The notes under the pieces are model-generated. The model worked only from the letters and a program-made list of their open reading frames with translations, did no database searches and was not told the DNA's origin. Shown here in pieces: positions 21,560 through 32,460 of a stretch of 64,000 nt of DNA. Origin of the DNA: Macrocystis pyrifera. Lineage: Eukaryota > Sar > Phaeophyceae > Laminariales > Laminariaceae. The DNA lies in the NCBI GenBank assembly GCA_031763025.1, contig JASSKH010000002.1:21157168-21221167 (forward strand), given 5' to 3'. Made by a program: the position numbers and the translations under genes. How positions within the stretch are numbered: the first letter of the stretch is position 1; the number at the start of each line of letters is the position of its first letter.

Positions 21560-21971
21560 GCGGAGCACGGTAGCTACCAAGCCTTGAAGCGCGTCCACCA
21601 AAATGCAACTCGGGCCCGCGACGCTGCCATTGCTTGATGCAATGAGCACGTCGAAGCTCGTCGGGCAGCGGAAAAAATCGCCGAGGAACAACAAAAACTG
21701 TCAAGGAAAAAAGGAGCTGCTGAGGCGCGAAACTGCAGCAAAGTTAGCGCATGAGCGAGGGCGCAGGATGCACGCGGGAGCGGAAATGTGGGCAGTCCAA
21801 GCTGCGCTGGATGTCGAGGCGGAGGGGAGGCGGGCGCAAGAGGCACAAGTCGCAAGTCTGGGGGAGATGGCTCGCTTGTTGATTAAGGCTAGGGTGGAGA
21901 AAGAACGGGACAGCCTCGTGTCGGTGATGTGGGCCAGCAGGCGGGGCAGCATTGCCCAAGCGGACCCATGA
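21560..21971 (+). pseudogene. Relic of a coiled-coil family, copy 2
   Basis: Frame one gives YQALKRVHQNATRARDAA, an in-frame stop, then VEARRAAEKIAEEQQKLSRK. A frame change near 21700 leads to KKELLRRETAAKLAHERGRR, WAVQAALDVEAEGRRAQEA and VASLGEMARLLIKARVEKER to a TGA at 21969. It is highly helical and matches the block order of 16870-17226. It is broken by at least one stop and one frameshift. Confidence 0.5.
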
Positions 21972-23344
21972 AAAACACATTCTCCATCTCCGCGTTCATG
22001 GAGAGGTGGAGGACATACACAGGTAGCCGATACGATGAACATGTGTGACGTGACCAGGAGGGGGAGGCGTCAGCGCTGGCGCGCCATCATCCATCTCGTG
22101 ATGCTGCTGCTGCCGTCTGCCTTGCTGTCCACAATGTACGTACTCGTATTGCACACTCGTATATACGTACTACTCTGGACTAAAAATGAAGGACGTCGTG
22201 GTCTCCGTGTTCATGTCTGAACGGTCCATGTATTTTAGTCCAGAGCGGTATTTGCCAGGCAGGGTCTTCTGGACTTTTCGTTTCCGGTTTTAGAAATATG
22301 GAGATTTCACTCGTACTCACGACGACCAGGGTCACGAAAATAGCCCAGAAAAGGACCTCAGGCGCAGACCTAACTGTAGTACGCGTATGTACTTCGAACT
22401 GACTACACGTACGATCGTACTCGTACTCTAACTCTCACCACCACAAAAGTATCATGTACTGGTACGTAGAAGGCACGACATCATCATATCCCTCGCTGTA
22501 GTCTCCCTACCGTGCCTCGTATGGTGCTGAGGGTGTGGCGGTGCTGGTGTGGCTGGAGCTGCCCCGGTATAGCTACCCACGGGTACAGCAGCAAGGGTGC
22601 AGCAGCATATGTGTGCGTCTACCACATTCTGCTGTAGCTGGTACCTGTGGTCATATTTACAGGTTGTAGGGACCGATTTTCTTTCTTCGTGAAAAGCAGC
22701 AGATTCATGAATCAAAGCAACGTTTTCACGTGGAATTTAGGAAGAGCAACAAGGGATATTTAGTGGAATATATGCCCATTTTCATACGGACCAGGATTAC
22801 TCCCTTATGCGCAATATTTTGTTCGTTTCATATGTTTTTTTTCAAGATGTGTTCTCTCTTCTTTGTGCATCCTTCATACTCGTGTGTCATACGATCGCAC
22901 ATATTTTTTTTTTTTCTTTCCTGCTTTTCATTCTTTTCATATTCTCCTTGCCTTTCGTTCGTTTCATATTCTTCCTTTAAATATGTTTTCTCCTCGTTGT
23001 GCAGTCTTCGTAGTCTATGCGTACACCATCTCATTGGTTATTCTTGCTTTTCGGGCGCCGTAATATGGATATATTCCTGGTATTAAAAATATTAATAATG
23101 GGTTTGCAGAAGATAAGGGATGGTATGCCACAGCTCGCTGGTACCGTCCCCTTTCGTACTGGTAATGTGGTGTACGCATTCAAAAATTTCATTGTCAATT
23201 GTGTTTTGCATCGAATGCCTTTTTCGCTTTCTTTTGGGTATCGCGGGCTAGACCAGTATACTGATGCACAGTGGATCGGTATAGCCAGCGTAGCAGTGGT
23301 CAAGCAGTAGTGAAGAATATCTGGTACGAGTGAGTACATTCTTA
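21972..23344. other. No recognisable gene; T-rich patch
   Basis: 22820-23000 is T-rich with a repeated word (GTTCGTTTCATAT near 22825 and 22960). Small frames are compositional. GTAC-type simple repeats lie near 22140-22180 and 22400-22430. Confidence 0.35.
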
Positions 23345-24570
23345 TGCACACACGTACAGAGGTTGACTTGGTTTTTTGTTGGGTAGTCAAAATCGACATA
23401 GTTTTTGTGTGCGGGTTGAAATTGACTTGGTTTTAGTGTGGGAATCAAACTTGGCTTGGTTTTTGTGTGGCAGTCGAAATTTACTTTGTTTCAGTGCAGG
23501 GATCATATTTGATTGGTTTATATATGGAATAACTTCGTTCAAGTGTCTGGATCGGTTTGACTTGATTTTCGTGTCAGGGCATCAAAAATGACATTGTACC
23601 TGGTACCTGGTATTAGACACGGGGTCGAAGTCGACTTAATTTTAGTGCAGGGGTCGAAATTAACTTGGCTTTCGTCTGGGCATTGAAATTGGTCTGTTTT
23701 AGTGGTCAGGGCCGAATTTATCTTGTTTTTAGTGTCGGGGACCGAAGTTGACCTGGTCTTAGTGTGGGGATCAAAATTGACGCGGTTTTTTGCGAGGCGT
23801 GGGAATCGACTTGTTTTGGGTGCGGGCCGAAAATAGTTTATTTCAGTGTGGGCATCAAAGCTGACTTGGTTTTTGTGTAGGTGGTCGAAATTGATTTGAT
23901 TTCAGTGTGGGGATCCGATTTGACTTGGTTTTGTGAGGGGGGGTCCAAAAGGACTTAGTTTATTGTCTGCATTGCAATCGACTTGGTTTTTGTGTCGGGG
24001 CATCAAAATTGACTTGATTTTAGACTAAGTCACAACTGAATTGATTTCAGTGTTGAGGTGGTTTTTGTGTAGTGGATCCAAACCGACTCAATAGTGTGGG
24101 GATCGAAATTGACGTGGTTTTGTGCGGGAGGTCTAAATTGATTTCGTTTTTGTGTGCAGGCCGGAAACGACTTTCTTCTACTGTGGGCATCGAAGTTGAC
24201 TCGGCTTTTGTGTGGGGGTCGAAAATCCCTTGGTCTTAGACTTTGGATTGAAATTGATTTGGTTCTTGTGTCGGAGCATCGAATAATTTTTTTTGGAGTG
24301 GCGATCGAATTTGACTTGGTTTCAGTGTTGGGGTCGTAACTGAGTCGCTTTTTTGTGTGGGAGGACGAAATTGAATTGGTTTAGTGTGGGGATCGAAATA
24401 GGACTTGGTTTTTATGCGGGGGGTCAACATTGATCTCGTTTTTGTGCGCGGGCCGAAACTGACTCGCTTTTAGTGTATACATCGAAATTGACGTATTTTT
24501 AGTATGGGTGTCGTTTAACTCGGTTTTTCTGTGGGAGGTCAAAATTGGCTTGGTTGTTGTGTCGGGGCAT
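23345..24570. repeat. Degenerate minisatellite, ~30-34-base unit
   Basis: A unit of the form TCGAAATTGACTTGGTTTTT followed by GTGTGGGGA is repeated roughly 35-37 times with heavy drift in the second half (TTAGTGTGG, TTTGTGCGGG, TTCAGTGTGG). No spacers of unique sequence occur, so this is not a CRISPR array. It encodes no real protein; the antisense frame gives KPNQFQP-type repeats. Confidence 0.9.
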
Positions 24571-25449
24571 CTGAATTAAATTCGGTGGTTTAAAGTGTTC
24601 TGCATCGTCAAGGCGCGAGGTGTACAATTCTACAATAAATCCTAAGCGAAACCCTTTGAAAAATCGGTCGACATTCCAGCTATAACAAATTTACATTTTG
24701 TCTTTCCCCATTTGGACCATTAAGCAACATGGGGGTATAATGCTTGTCTTTCGAGCCTTCTCGATTCAGGCACGTCTCAGAGCTACAACGGATACCCTCC
24801 TGTTGCTCAGCTCCGAAGGATTTTTTTCATAAGGCGTCCATCGTCCCACGAACCAGTGCAAACGCTTCCGTCGCATCTGCACTTACGAGTACACACTATC
24901 GGGATTTCACCGCGTCTACGTCGGGGTCATCCAGCAGCAATCGCCGGCAGGATGGGAACGTGCTCGAGGCAGCGCCGGCGGCAGCGGGGCGCCCAGTCGT
25001 ATTGTGGCTCCGCCCAGCCGCAGTGTCGATCCCCTTCCACGGTCGCGCCCCACGGTAAGGGGTAAAAATGAACGCGTATTCTTGCCGTTACCGGCGATTT
25101 TCATATCACCAAAAAATTCTAGTGATAAAAATGAACAAATTACCTTGATAAAATTAACCAATCAGAAGCAGGGGAGTATCCTCGTCATGAACGACTTAAA
25201 GCTCAGCTTCTTTGCTACTCGTACATACGTACCGGGACGGACGTTGGAACGACCTTGTTGGAATTGTCTGTACTCTCCGCTCGTGATGTTGCTTGCACCT
25301 TGAACACTAACTCTTGGGTAAGCACTCACCCTCTACGACACAACCCACAGCCCACAATAAGCGATGCATTCCAAGCCCGCTCGCCCCGCGGGATTGCAGC
25401 TCAATGGCGATGACTGCGCACACGCGACGGTAGCAACCGCTCTGGGTAG
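24571..25449. other. No firmly supported gene
   Basis: A plus-strand frame at 24744-25058 contains RTSANASVASALTSTHYRDF and a Ser-rich stretch and could be an exon, but splice boundaries and family are not evident. Confidence 0.25.
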
Positions 25450-25680
25450 ATAAAAACCAAGAGCAGCAGCAGCGAGCAGCAGCGCAAGCAGCAGCGCAAG
25501 CAGCCGCATAGAGCAAAATCAGCAGCAACAGCAGCAGCAGCAGCAGCAGCAGCAACTTTGAACGGCGACAACCAGCAGCGGCAGGATGACCTGCCGCAGT
25601 CCGTAGCCGGCGACGATCCGTGGTATTTTGACATCAGGAGATTCTTCCGATACCACCTCGACGTCAATAACCCGCTGTGA
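25450..25680 (+). CDS. Candidate last exon with Gln/Ala tract, unrecognised
   Basis: After an AG at 25448-25449 (CTGGGTAG) the frame is open for 76 codons to a TGA. It holds a Ser/Gln/Lys-rich start, an Ala run encoded by (GCA)n at 25530-25553, then a balanced tail NGDNQQRQDDLPQ ... GDDPWYFDIRRFFRYHLDVN. The tail looks genuinely coding. No start codon is used, so an upstream exon is required. The family is unknown. Confidence 0.35.
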   Translation: MKTKSSSSEQQRKQQRKQPHRAKSAATAAAAAAAATLNGDNQQRQDDLPQSVAGDDPWYFDIRRFFRYHLDVNNPL

Positions 25681-26548
25681 AATACCTCTGATTATTCCTT
25701 TATCTCCGTTGACGACGCCATTGTCGAAATTGACGTTGCGAATAAAAAAAACAAAGCTCTAATCTTGAGGTGTAGGGTGCGGGCTAGCGGAAGCGGATGA
25801 AGCTGGTCGTGCGGATGCTGCTGGAGAGGATTTCGTGCGGTCGCTTGGGCGAGGCATTAGCAAGTTGTGGATTTTCATGTTTTGGAGAGGGGACTTGAGG
25901 TTTAGAGGGGGGCTTCACATGGTTCTGGTGCCGAGGGGTGTGTCTTGCGTGTTCAAGTAAGTGTTGATATGCCAAGGGCAGTTTTCCAAGAAACAATTGT
26001 ATGGGCAGATTTCATATTCAACGCGAACTAAAATAATCCGTCGAGATATGCTACGCATCTTTTCAATGCAGCAAAAATTCTTTGCTTTTCAAAGTGCACA
26101 CAGCTGTCTGTCGTATGTGTCGTACGTGTGCAGAAACTTACGTAAAAATAACAATGCCGACGGGCAGTCTGGTGCCAGATGCACACCGAGACAGGGGGCA
26201 GTAGCGGGAGACGGCCGGCAGAAAGGGCGTGGCTCTGTGACTCTTGCTCGGTGCGGTTACCTGCTGCTGAGAGCGTCCGACTGAACAACTACTGTAGCTA
26301 GGTATGATACCAATACCCACATACCTGGTACCAATTTCCCCCCGGTAGACGGACCGATGGAGGCAGTTTTGTGGTCACGTACCTGCTCGGTGTGAGGTGT
26401 GTGGTAGGTGAAACATACATGACGCTCGACAGACGTGTACTGCTGCTGCTGCTGCTGAGGTTGGTCAAAAACCAAAACTGAACAGGTAAGCGGGCGACTT
26501 CATATGTGTTGAGATTTTCAACGCAGAAAAAAAATCAGCATGGGGGAG
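25681..26548. other. No recognisable gene
   Basis: Short frames only. A CTG run lies near 26440-26457, and TACCTGGTA occurs at 26322. The last bases before 26549 (GATTTTCAACGCAG) could be decayed LINE endonuclease sequence (FNA), interrupted by the element that starts at 26549. Confidence 0.3.
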
Positions 26549-27045
26549 TGTGATGCGGAGACCGCTCTAGGGTAGTGGTAAGGGTAGTGGTAAGGGACGC
26601 AGGTGGTTCTGGCAGCTGGAAAGCAGTGCTTCGCTTCTTCTGATTTAGATCTTCTTATTGATGGCGAGAGCTGAGGTGCTCTGGTAGAGAAGTGAGACGT
26701 AGGGGGCGGGACTCGACGCCCAGATATACTCGTCCCACCCCACGCCACAAGCTCTCCTAAATTCCGCTTATCTGATGTACGCCTACAGAACTTTCCTATG
26801 GCTACCGGCCGTTCTTCTGCTAATATAAGAACTTCTCACTTCGTGGTCCTATCTGCGTTAAGGAATATTACTCTCGTCTAGGGGGTTATCCAACCTAGGG
26901 AACATTCCTAAAAGAACGTTACTCTCGACTAACGGAATATCCGCCGGGTTAATCCATTCTTTGGATTATTCTCGTATTCGTGAGACTATAAGACTGCAAC
27001 GTATTTTATATATATATAGCCCATGAGTACTCTACTCATATCACA
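26549..27045. repeat. Left 497-bp terminal repeat
   Basis: Runs TGTGATGCGG to CTCATATCACA. Contains AATATAAG and a TATATATATATAG near its right end, possible TATA-type boxes. Differs from the right copy at an A/C, a C/A and two positions in the TA-rich end. Confidence 0.85.
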
Positions 27046-27681
27046 TTAGCCCACCCTGAATAGTCGTATATGCAGACCACAAGATGGTCCGAGGGTGATG
27101 ACAAAGTTCATCCCAAACGGCCAGGAAAAAGGTGGTCGAAGATGCGGCTATTCGAAACAAAAGAAATGAGAAATGAGGCTATAGATCCCCCCACACTTCG
27201 TAATAATACCCAAATACTCGGTCCCCCCGTCTCGATGTGATGGAGTCGCACATCCATCGTATAGGAACGCAGCATATACTCGCAGACGAATCTTATATGG
27301 TTGCACGTAGTAGCTCTTTTGGGACCAGCGTACATATGTGCACCCCTCTTCAGAATGGCCCATCCTTACGCTGCTTCTACCCTACGAGGTACAGAACAAG
27401 CGGCATGATGCACCTCTTGCTGCGCCCTTACTATAAACACAGGGCACATGTTGCCGAAATTGATCAGATTTCTGCTATTTTTCTTGCCCCACCCCCACAG
27501 CCGATAGGATACAAACAACGGCCATTATTTCCGTTTTTTTTTTCGCTTTATTTTGTTTTACTGCTGCTCTTTACGTGCACGTTTCCCAGCGTTATCGACA
27601 TAACACAGCTTTATGATGCTGAACCTTGTCCCACGGCTGCCTGTGTCCATATAAATTTCTCAGTTTTACGACGACGCCAGA

Positions 27682-28178
27682 TGTGATGCGGAGACCGCTC
27701 TAGGGTAGTGGTAAGGGTAGTGGTAAGGGACGCAGGTGGTTCTGGCAGCTGGAAAGCAGTGCTTCGCTTCTTCTGATTTAGATCTTCTTATTGATGGCGA
27801 GAGCTGAGGTGCTCTGGTAGAGAAGTGAGACGTAGGGGGCGGGACTCGACGCCCAGATATACTCGTCCCACCCCACGCCACAAGCTCTCCTAAATTCCGC
27901 TTATCTGATGTACGCCTACAGAACTTTCCTATGGCTACCGGCCGTTCTTCTGCTAATATAAGAACTTCTCACTTCGTGGTCCTATCTGCGTTAAGGAATA
28001 TTACTCTCGTCTAGGGGGTTATCCACCCTAGGGAACATTCCTAAAAGAACGTTACTCTCGACTAACGGAATATCCGCCGGGTTAATCAATTCTTTGGATT
28101 ATTCTCGTATTCGTGAGACTATAAGACTGCAACGTATTATATATATCTATAGCCCATGAGTACTCTACTCATATCACA
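27682..28178. repeat. Right 497-bp terminal repeat
   Basis: Same length and ends as the left copy. No clear polypurine tract precedes it (the flank is CAGTTTTACGACGACGCCAGA), which is unusual for an LTR element. Confidence 0.85.
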
Positions 28179-28582
28179 GGAGTAGCAAAGAATAAGAATG
28201 GGGAAGAGATGTTGAAGTTCCTCCAGCACAACGAGATGAAGACGTTGAACGACAGAGTAAAAATGCAGAACCGGAATGGACTAGACAGTGCATACAAAAG
28301 GCAGAAAGCTGTATCCTTGACTTTATAGTGATAGAAAATGGAAGTGGTAAGGAAACGGAACTACATGTATGCGCAGGGGACGTAGGAACTTCGGATCACT
28401 GTCTAATATGGACATACAGTCAACAGACCAGAGTTATAAAAAATAGCCGAGGAAGGAAATTGAACCGATGGAGAATAGATAAACTAGAAGCAAAAGAAAA
28501 ACGGGAAGAGTTCCAGGAAGAGATGGCCAGAAATGCAGACCAATTTTCCAAGCTGTTGGAAAGAATAGGTGCAACAAGGAAC

Positions 28583-28615
<33 letters not shown>

Positions 28616-31529
28616 CATCATCACTTTTACTTTCCAGCCCACTCGTAGGAGGTTTTACCCTCGACGATCTTCTGGACAAGCCGTGGTCACAGGTGTCGTC
28701 CCTTCTCCCCCCCGGTACGTGCCTTTTAGTTTTTATCGCGCATAGGGTTCAGCATTCCCACTGCTCGTCGATTTTCATCGAATGTACAGCTAACTCACGC
28801 TCTCGCGCTTTCCGCTAATCAATTTTATGCAAGAAAAAGTCCCTACGAGCATGCACTCGGTGAGACTCTAACTCACGAAATTGATCTTGATAGGCTCGCG
28901 GACCACCTACCAAGCCACCGGGGACGAGAGGGATGATGCAGGAGCTAGGATAATAGAAGGATGGGAGCAGTTGGTCAATACCACAGCAAGTAAAGTAATA
29001 GGGAATAAGTTGATAGTCTGCAACAAAGCAGTAAAATGGTGGGATGAGGAAGTGAAAGAGGCTATAAGAGCAAGGAGAAAGGCACACGCAAGGTATACAT
29101 CGAGTAAAACTACTGCAGGGTGGGAGTAATATGCTACAGCTAGAAAGAAAGTAAAAGAAGCAGAGAGGGATATGGAAAGACGTAGTAAAAAAAAAAGGAT
29201 TAGATTTCGAGGGCGGGATGAAGCAGATGTGGATAGGGATAAAAGGGATACGTGGCAAACAAGCAGGAGAGGCAGACACGGGAATAGTGAATCTAAGAGC
29301 ACAGAAACCTAAAATGGTTAGTGGTTCGAAGGGGAAAAGGGAAGTACCATTAATAGTAAAGCATTACCGTCAGCTAGAAACACCCACAGCCAGCGAAATG
29401 TTCGAAGCAGAATTCGAGACGGAAATCAACGCGTGGGCAGAGGCGAACGTAGATACATCAGAAAGGGGAGACAGCGGTTCGGGAGGGTTACAGAGAGAGT
29501 TCACAAGGGCAGAAGTAAATAAGTGTGTATCTAAACTTAAGAATAGAAAGGGGGCAGGGGCAGACCAAATAGTGAATGCATTTATGAAGTACGGGGGGGG
29601 GAGGAATGCTTACCATGATGATCATGTTGTATAACTGGAAATGGAAAGACGAGCACGCAACTAGGAGGAGAGAAGGAGTAGTAGTAAACTCATTCAAGAA
29701 ATGAGATAAGGCTGACCCGGGAAACTATAGAGGGATAACGCTACTAAGCACAGTAGGCAAAACATTTTGTAAGATTTTGAACGATAGAATGGGAACGATG
29801 ATGGAGAAGGAAGACAACATAAGCGAAGGGCAAGCAGGGTTTAGGCCAAATCGTAGCTGCGTAGACTATGTGTACACCTTAGGTAAGATTATTCAAGGTA
29901 GGAAAGACGCGGGACTAACAACGTACTGTGTCTTTCTAGATGTGCAGAAAGCCTACGACGCAGTATGGGGAAATGGATGGTGGAAAAACTGTGGGAAATA
30001 AGAATCACGTGATTTATTTGTCGGCTTGCATCCGTGAGGAACGATGTGGAGAATGATGAAAAAAATATGACGGAACGTGGGGCAAGTACTGTGATGCTGG
30101 GCGGGGAAATATCGAAGTATGTTGATTTTTTACAAGGAGTTGCACAGGGATGTACGTTGCCACCTAACTTATTCAAGACATAGATTAACGACCTGATAGT
30201 AGCAGTCGAGGCAGCAAGCCAGGGAGTCACGGCGGGGGAAGAAACGGTGTCGGGATTGATGTTTGCGGATGACTTCGTGGGGATATCAGAAACACCCGAA
30301 GGATTGCAGAAACAAATAGAGAAGGCGCTAGAATACATCAGGAAATGGGGGGTGACAGCGAACGTCAAGAAATGCGCAGTAATTGTTTGTAAGGAAGACA
30401 AGGTAAACCCGGTAAATTTCATTTGGAAGTGGGGAGAAGATGAATCGCCGATCGTAGACCAGTATACATACCTTGACGTAGAGATATCAAAAGACTGCTC
30501 TTGGGACACACATATAGCAAAAGTAATAGGAAAGGGTAAGGCACACGTCGGCAAGATGGATGCGATCCTAACAGACCCGAACCTTGACACTAGGATTAAG
30601 AGATGTATCCAAATGATTGTGATAGTACCAAAGCTAAAATATGCAGGAGAAGTATGGGAAGGGAACGCGAAACTCGTAAAACAGGTGGAACCAGCACAAA
30701 TGAGAGCAGCTAAAAATTCCTAAGATGCTCAAGTACAACTAGTAATAGAGTGTTAAGAGCAGAACTGAGAATGCACCCACTCAAGAAAACTAGAGACATG
30801 AGAAAGTTCAAGTGGTAATAAAGCAAGGAACATGCCTACAAAGAGGTTGCCCGCCATAGTTGATAGACCTGTATGAGAGAAAGTACCAAAAGGGCGAGAG
30901 CTGGAATAAGGTGGCATGGCGTAGTTGAGAAAATATGGAAGGATATAGGGGGGAAACCAAGAAGAGATGATGGCCGCCGGGAAGTTCGGGATATAAAAGG
31001 CAGAAGTAGAAGAAAGGATAGAAAGAAGGCAAAGGCTAGCGCTAAGAAACAAGGTGGAATCGGAAAAACACTCGGAGATATAAGGGGGAGTGAGGGAAGG
31101 AATAGGAATGAAAACGTATTTGCATGGCCCAACGGACTTCGCGAAAACGCTGAACCTGCGCTTTCGTGTAGGGGACCTGGACCTGCCAGAAAGAAGAAAG
31201 AGGTACAAGAGTGGCCGGGAGGAGGAGGAAGCAGATGCACAGATTTGCCCCTGTGGCAAAGCAATAGAGAGTACAACTCACATAGTAGGAGAATGTGAAG
31301 TATACAAGGAGGAACGGGATAACGATCGCCATCCTAGGAGATAGATGGTGGCCACAGGCGGCCAGACAGGAAGGGGATAAGATTAGCAAAACAATTCCAT
31401 GTAATACATGGAAACAACGTACTGAGCGCCCAATTGTTGGACGTGTATTTATTGGAAGTAGGAACGGTGCTTCGTTTCGAAAGGGATTCGTGGTCAATGG
31501 TCAAATGACTGAGGAAAGCAACAAATGAG
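28179..31529 (+). pseudogene. Poly(C)-tailed LINE: endonuclease end, reverse transcriptase, C-terminal knuckle
   Basis: Plus-strand blocks in order: end of an APE-type endonuclease (VAKNKNGEEMLKFLQ, then TSDHCLIW near 28390, the SDH motif); linker; the pre-catalytic block LKNRKGAGADQI near 29545; reverse transcriptase motifs GQAGFRPNRSCVD near 29830, FLDVQKAYDAVW near 29935 and catalytic FADD near 30265; then RFRVGDLDLPERR and a Cys-His knuckle CPCGKAIESTTHIVGEC near 31240; 3' end AGCAACAAATGAGCAC and a C-rich tail. Many stops and frame changes (for example near 29130, 29635 and 30000) and a SINE insertion show it is dead. An in-frame join across the 26549-28178 element (HGG/VAKNKNG) suggests that element interrupted the endonuclease. 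This is a non-LTR retrotransposon; the clade is not assigned. Confidence 0.9.
28585..28919 (-). mobile_element. tRNA-derived SINE with poly(A) tail, inserted in the LINE
   Basis: On the minus strand the insert begins GGTGGCTTGGTAGGTGG and ends in ~30 A (28585-28615 as T). It interrupts the LINE between the codons for RIGATRN and ERDDAGARI. TGGCTTGGTAGG fits the pol III A box with one mismatch. About 33 bases later GTTAGAGTCTC fits the B box with one mismatch and sits in a perfect T-arm (GTGAG/CTCAC, 7-base loop). Flanks GGAACGA (28578) and GGGACGA (28920) are a likely slightly diverged target duplication. No other copy is in the window. It is a different family from the poly(C) elements. Confidence 0.75.
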
Positions 31530-31569
31530 CACGCCCGCCTCAACCCCCCCTATACTATATACCTGGTAT

Positions 31570-32098
31570 ATATATATAGGTTGGGTAGGCGTCGGTTGGC
31601 GAGGACGCTGTACAACACGCCTCTCACTGCGTGAGCTAGACAGCCAGGGTACCGTTTTTTTTTTTTTTTTTTTTTTGGAGGTTACCACGGCTGGCGGTCA
31701 GGCTAGATCATTTTTGTGCGGGGAGAACCTTTACTCCGCACAAGGGGGATGGTCGTATCACGTAGTGTGTATATGGTGAGGCACCCACGAGGCAGTTACA
31801 TAGTAAAAACCCATTGCTGTCTCCGGAAGTGGCCACACCAGAAATTAAATCAAGCAATTGATGCTGTCATCCAAATGCAAGAATATCTGCTTCTAAAGCG
31901 GTTCTTAGTAGGATGCGGCTCACCGTTCACGCGACTCGCCCAACACCTCACGGCGCGTCGCGCTTGGTGCAAGCAATGTCTGCCCGGTCGGTGAAAACCC
32001 GACGTGCTCCGTCCCTGCATTGTAGGGATGCGAGGGTCTATGGTCATACGACTACGGCCATGCATGATAATGAGTACACCCCCCCCCCCCCCCCCCCC
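31570..32098 (+). mobile_element. Poly(C)-tailed short retroelement, near full length
   Basis: It starts TATATAGGTTGGGTAGGCG, passes AGACAGCCAGGGTACCG into a T tract of about 22 (31656-31677), then GTGGCCACACCAGAAAT, CGGTTCTTAGTAGGATGCG, AAAACCCGACGTGCTCCGTC and the end GATAATGAGTACAC, followed by about 20 C. It directly follows the C-rich tail of the LINE (31530-31550), in the same orientation. Confidence 0.85.
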
Positions 32099-32178
32099 GT
32101 CTCGAAAGGGATGCGTGGTCAATGGTCAAATGACTGAGGCAAGCAACAAATGAGTACGCCCCCCCCCCCCCCCCCCCC
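32099..32178 (+). mobile_element. LINE 3' stub with poly(C) tail
   Basis: It starts CTCGAAAGGGATGCGTGGTC after the C tract of the preceding short element and ends AGCAACAAATGAGTACG plus ~20 C. It is identical in design to the end of the LINE at 31529. Only about 60 bases of element survive, an extreme 5' truncation. Confidence 0.85.
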
Positions 32179-32460
32179 GCGCGCGCTTGCGTGCATGCAC
32201 GGTATGCAAAATATATAATTGTTTGCTTGGGTTTTCCATTTTTTTTGGTGAGTTGAAAAAGGTTTAATTTTTCTGAGCTCTCACTGGGTCATGTTCGGAT
32301 ACCCCCGCCCTCCCCCGCCCGCCGCGAAGCAATAATTTTCTGGATGATGGATATGTTGTTGCTTGTTGGGTCATATATGTTTCCGTTGGATGCTGGGTAA
32401 TTTATAGTTGGCATATCTAGTTGGAAGTAACTGGAGTGTTGTGTAGCCTCCCCCTTCTAA

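Larger units (their letters stand above)
26549..28178. mobile_element. Young non-autonomous element with 497-bp terminal direct repeats (LTR/TRIM-like)
   Basis: Two direct repeats of exactly 497 bases (26549-27045, 27682-28178) enclose 636 bases. Each repeat starts TGTGAT and ends ATCACA, the TG...CA form of LTRs. The four bases outside both ends are GGAG (26545-26548 and 28179-28182), a plausible 4-bp target duplication. The repeats differ at four positions by my reading (about 99.2% identical), so the insertion is recent. The interior has no gag/pol, no clear TGG-type primer-binding site (it begins TTAGCCCACC) and only one unrecognised frame (27237-27686). It sits exactly at the left edge of the readable LINE. 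Confidence 0.8.

Noticed and set aside
22730-23086. Hydrophobic 118-residue frame that looks like a membrane protein
   Set aside because: It is produced by T-rich sequence (TTT/TTC/TCT codons) with a repeated GTTCGTTTCATAT word; no other coding evidence.
23345-24570. CRISPR-like array (regular short repeats)
   Set aside because: Units are contiguous and degenerate with no unique spacers or leader, and the DNA is eukaryotic. It is a minisatellite.
26518-27881. Identical 67-residue minus-strand frames at 26.6 and 27.7 kb as a conserved protein
   Set aside because: They are the same stretch of the two 497-bp terminal repeats and have no family support.
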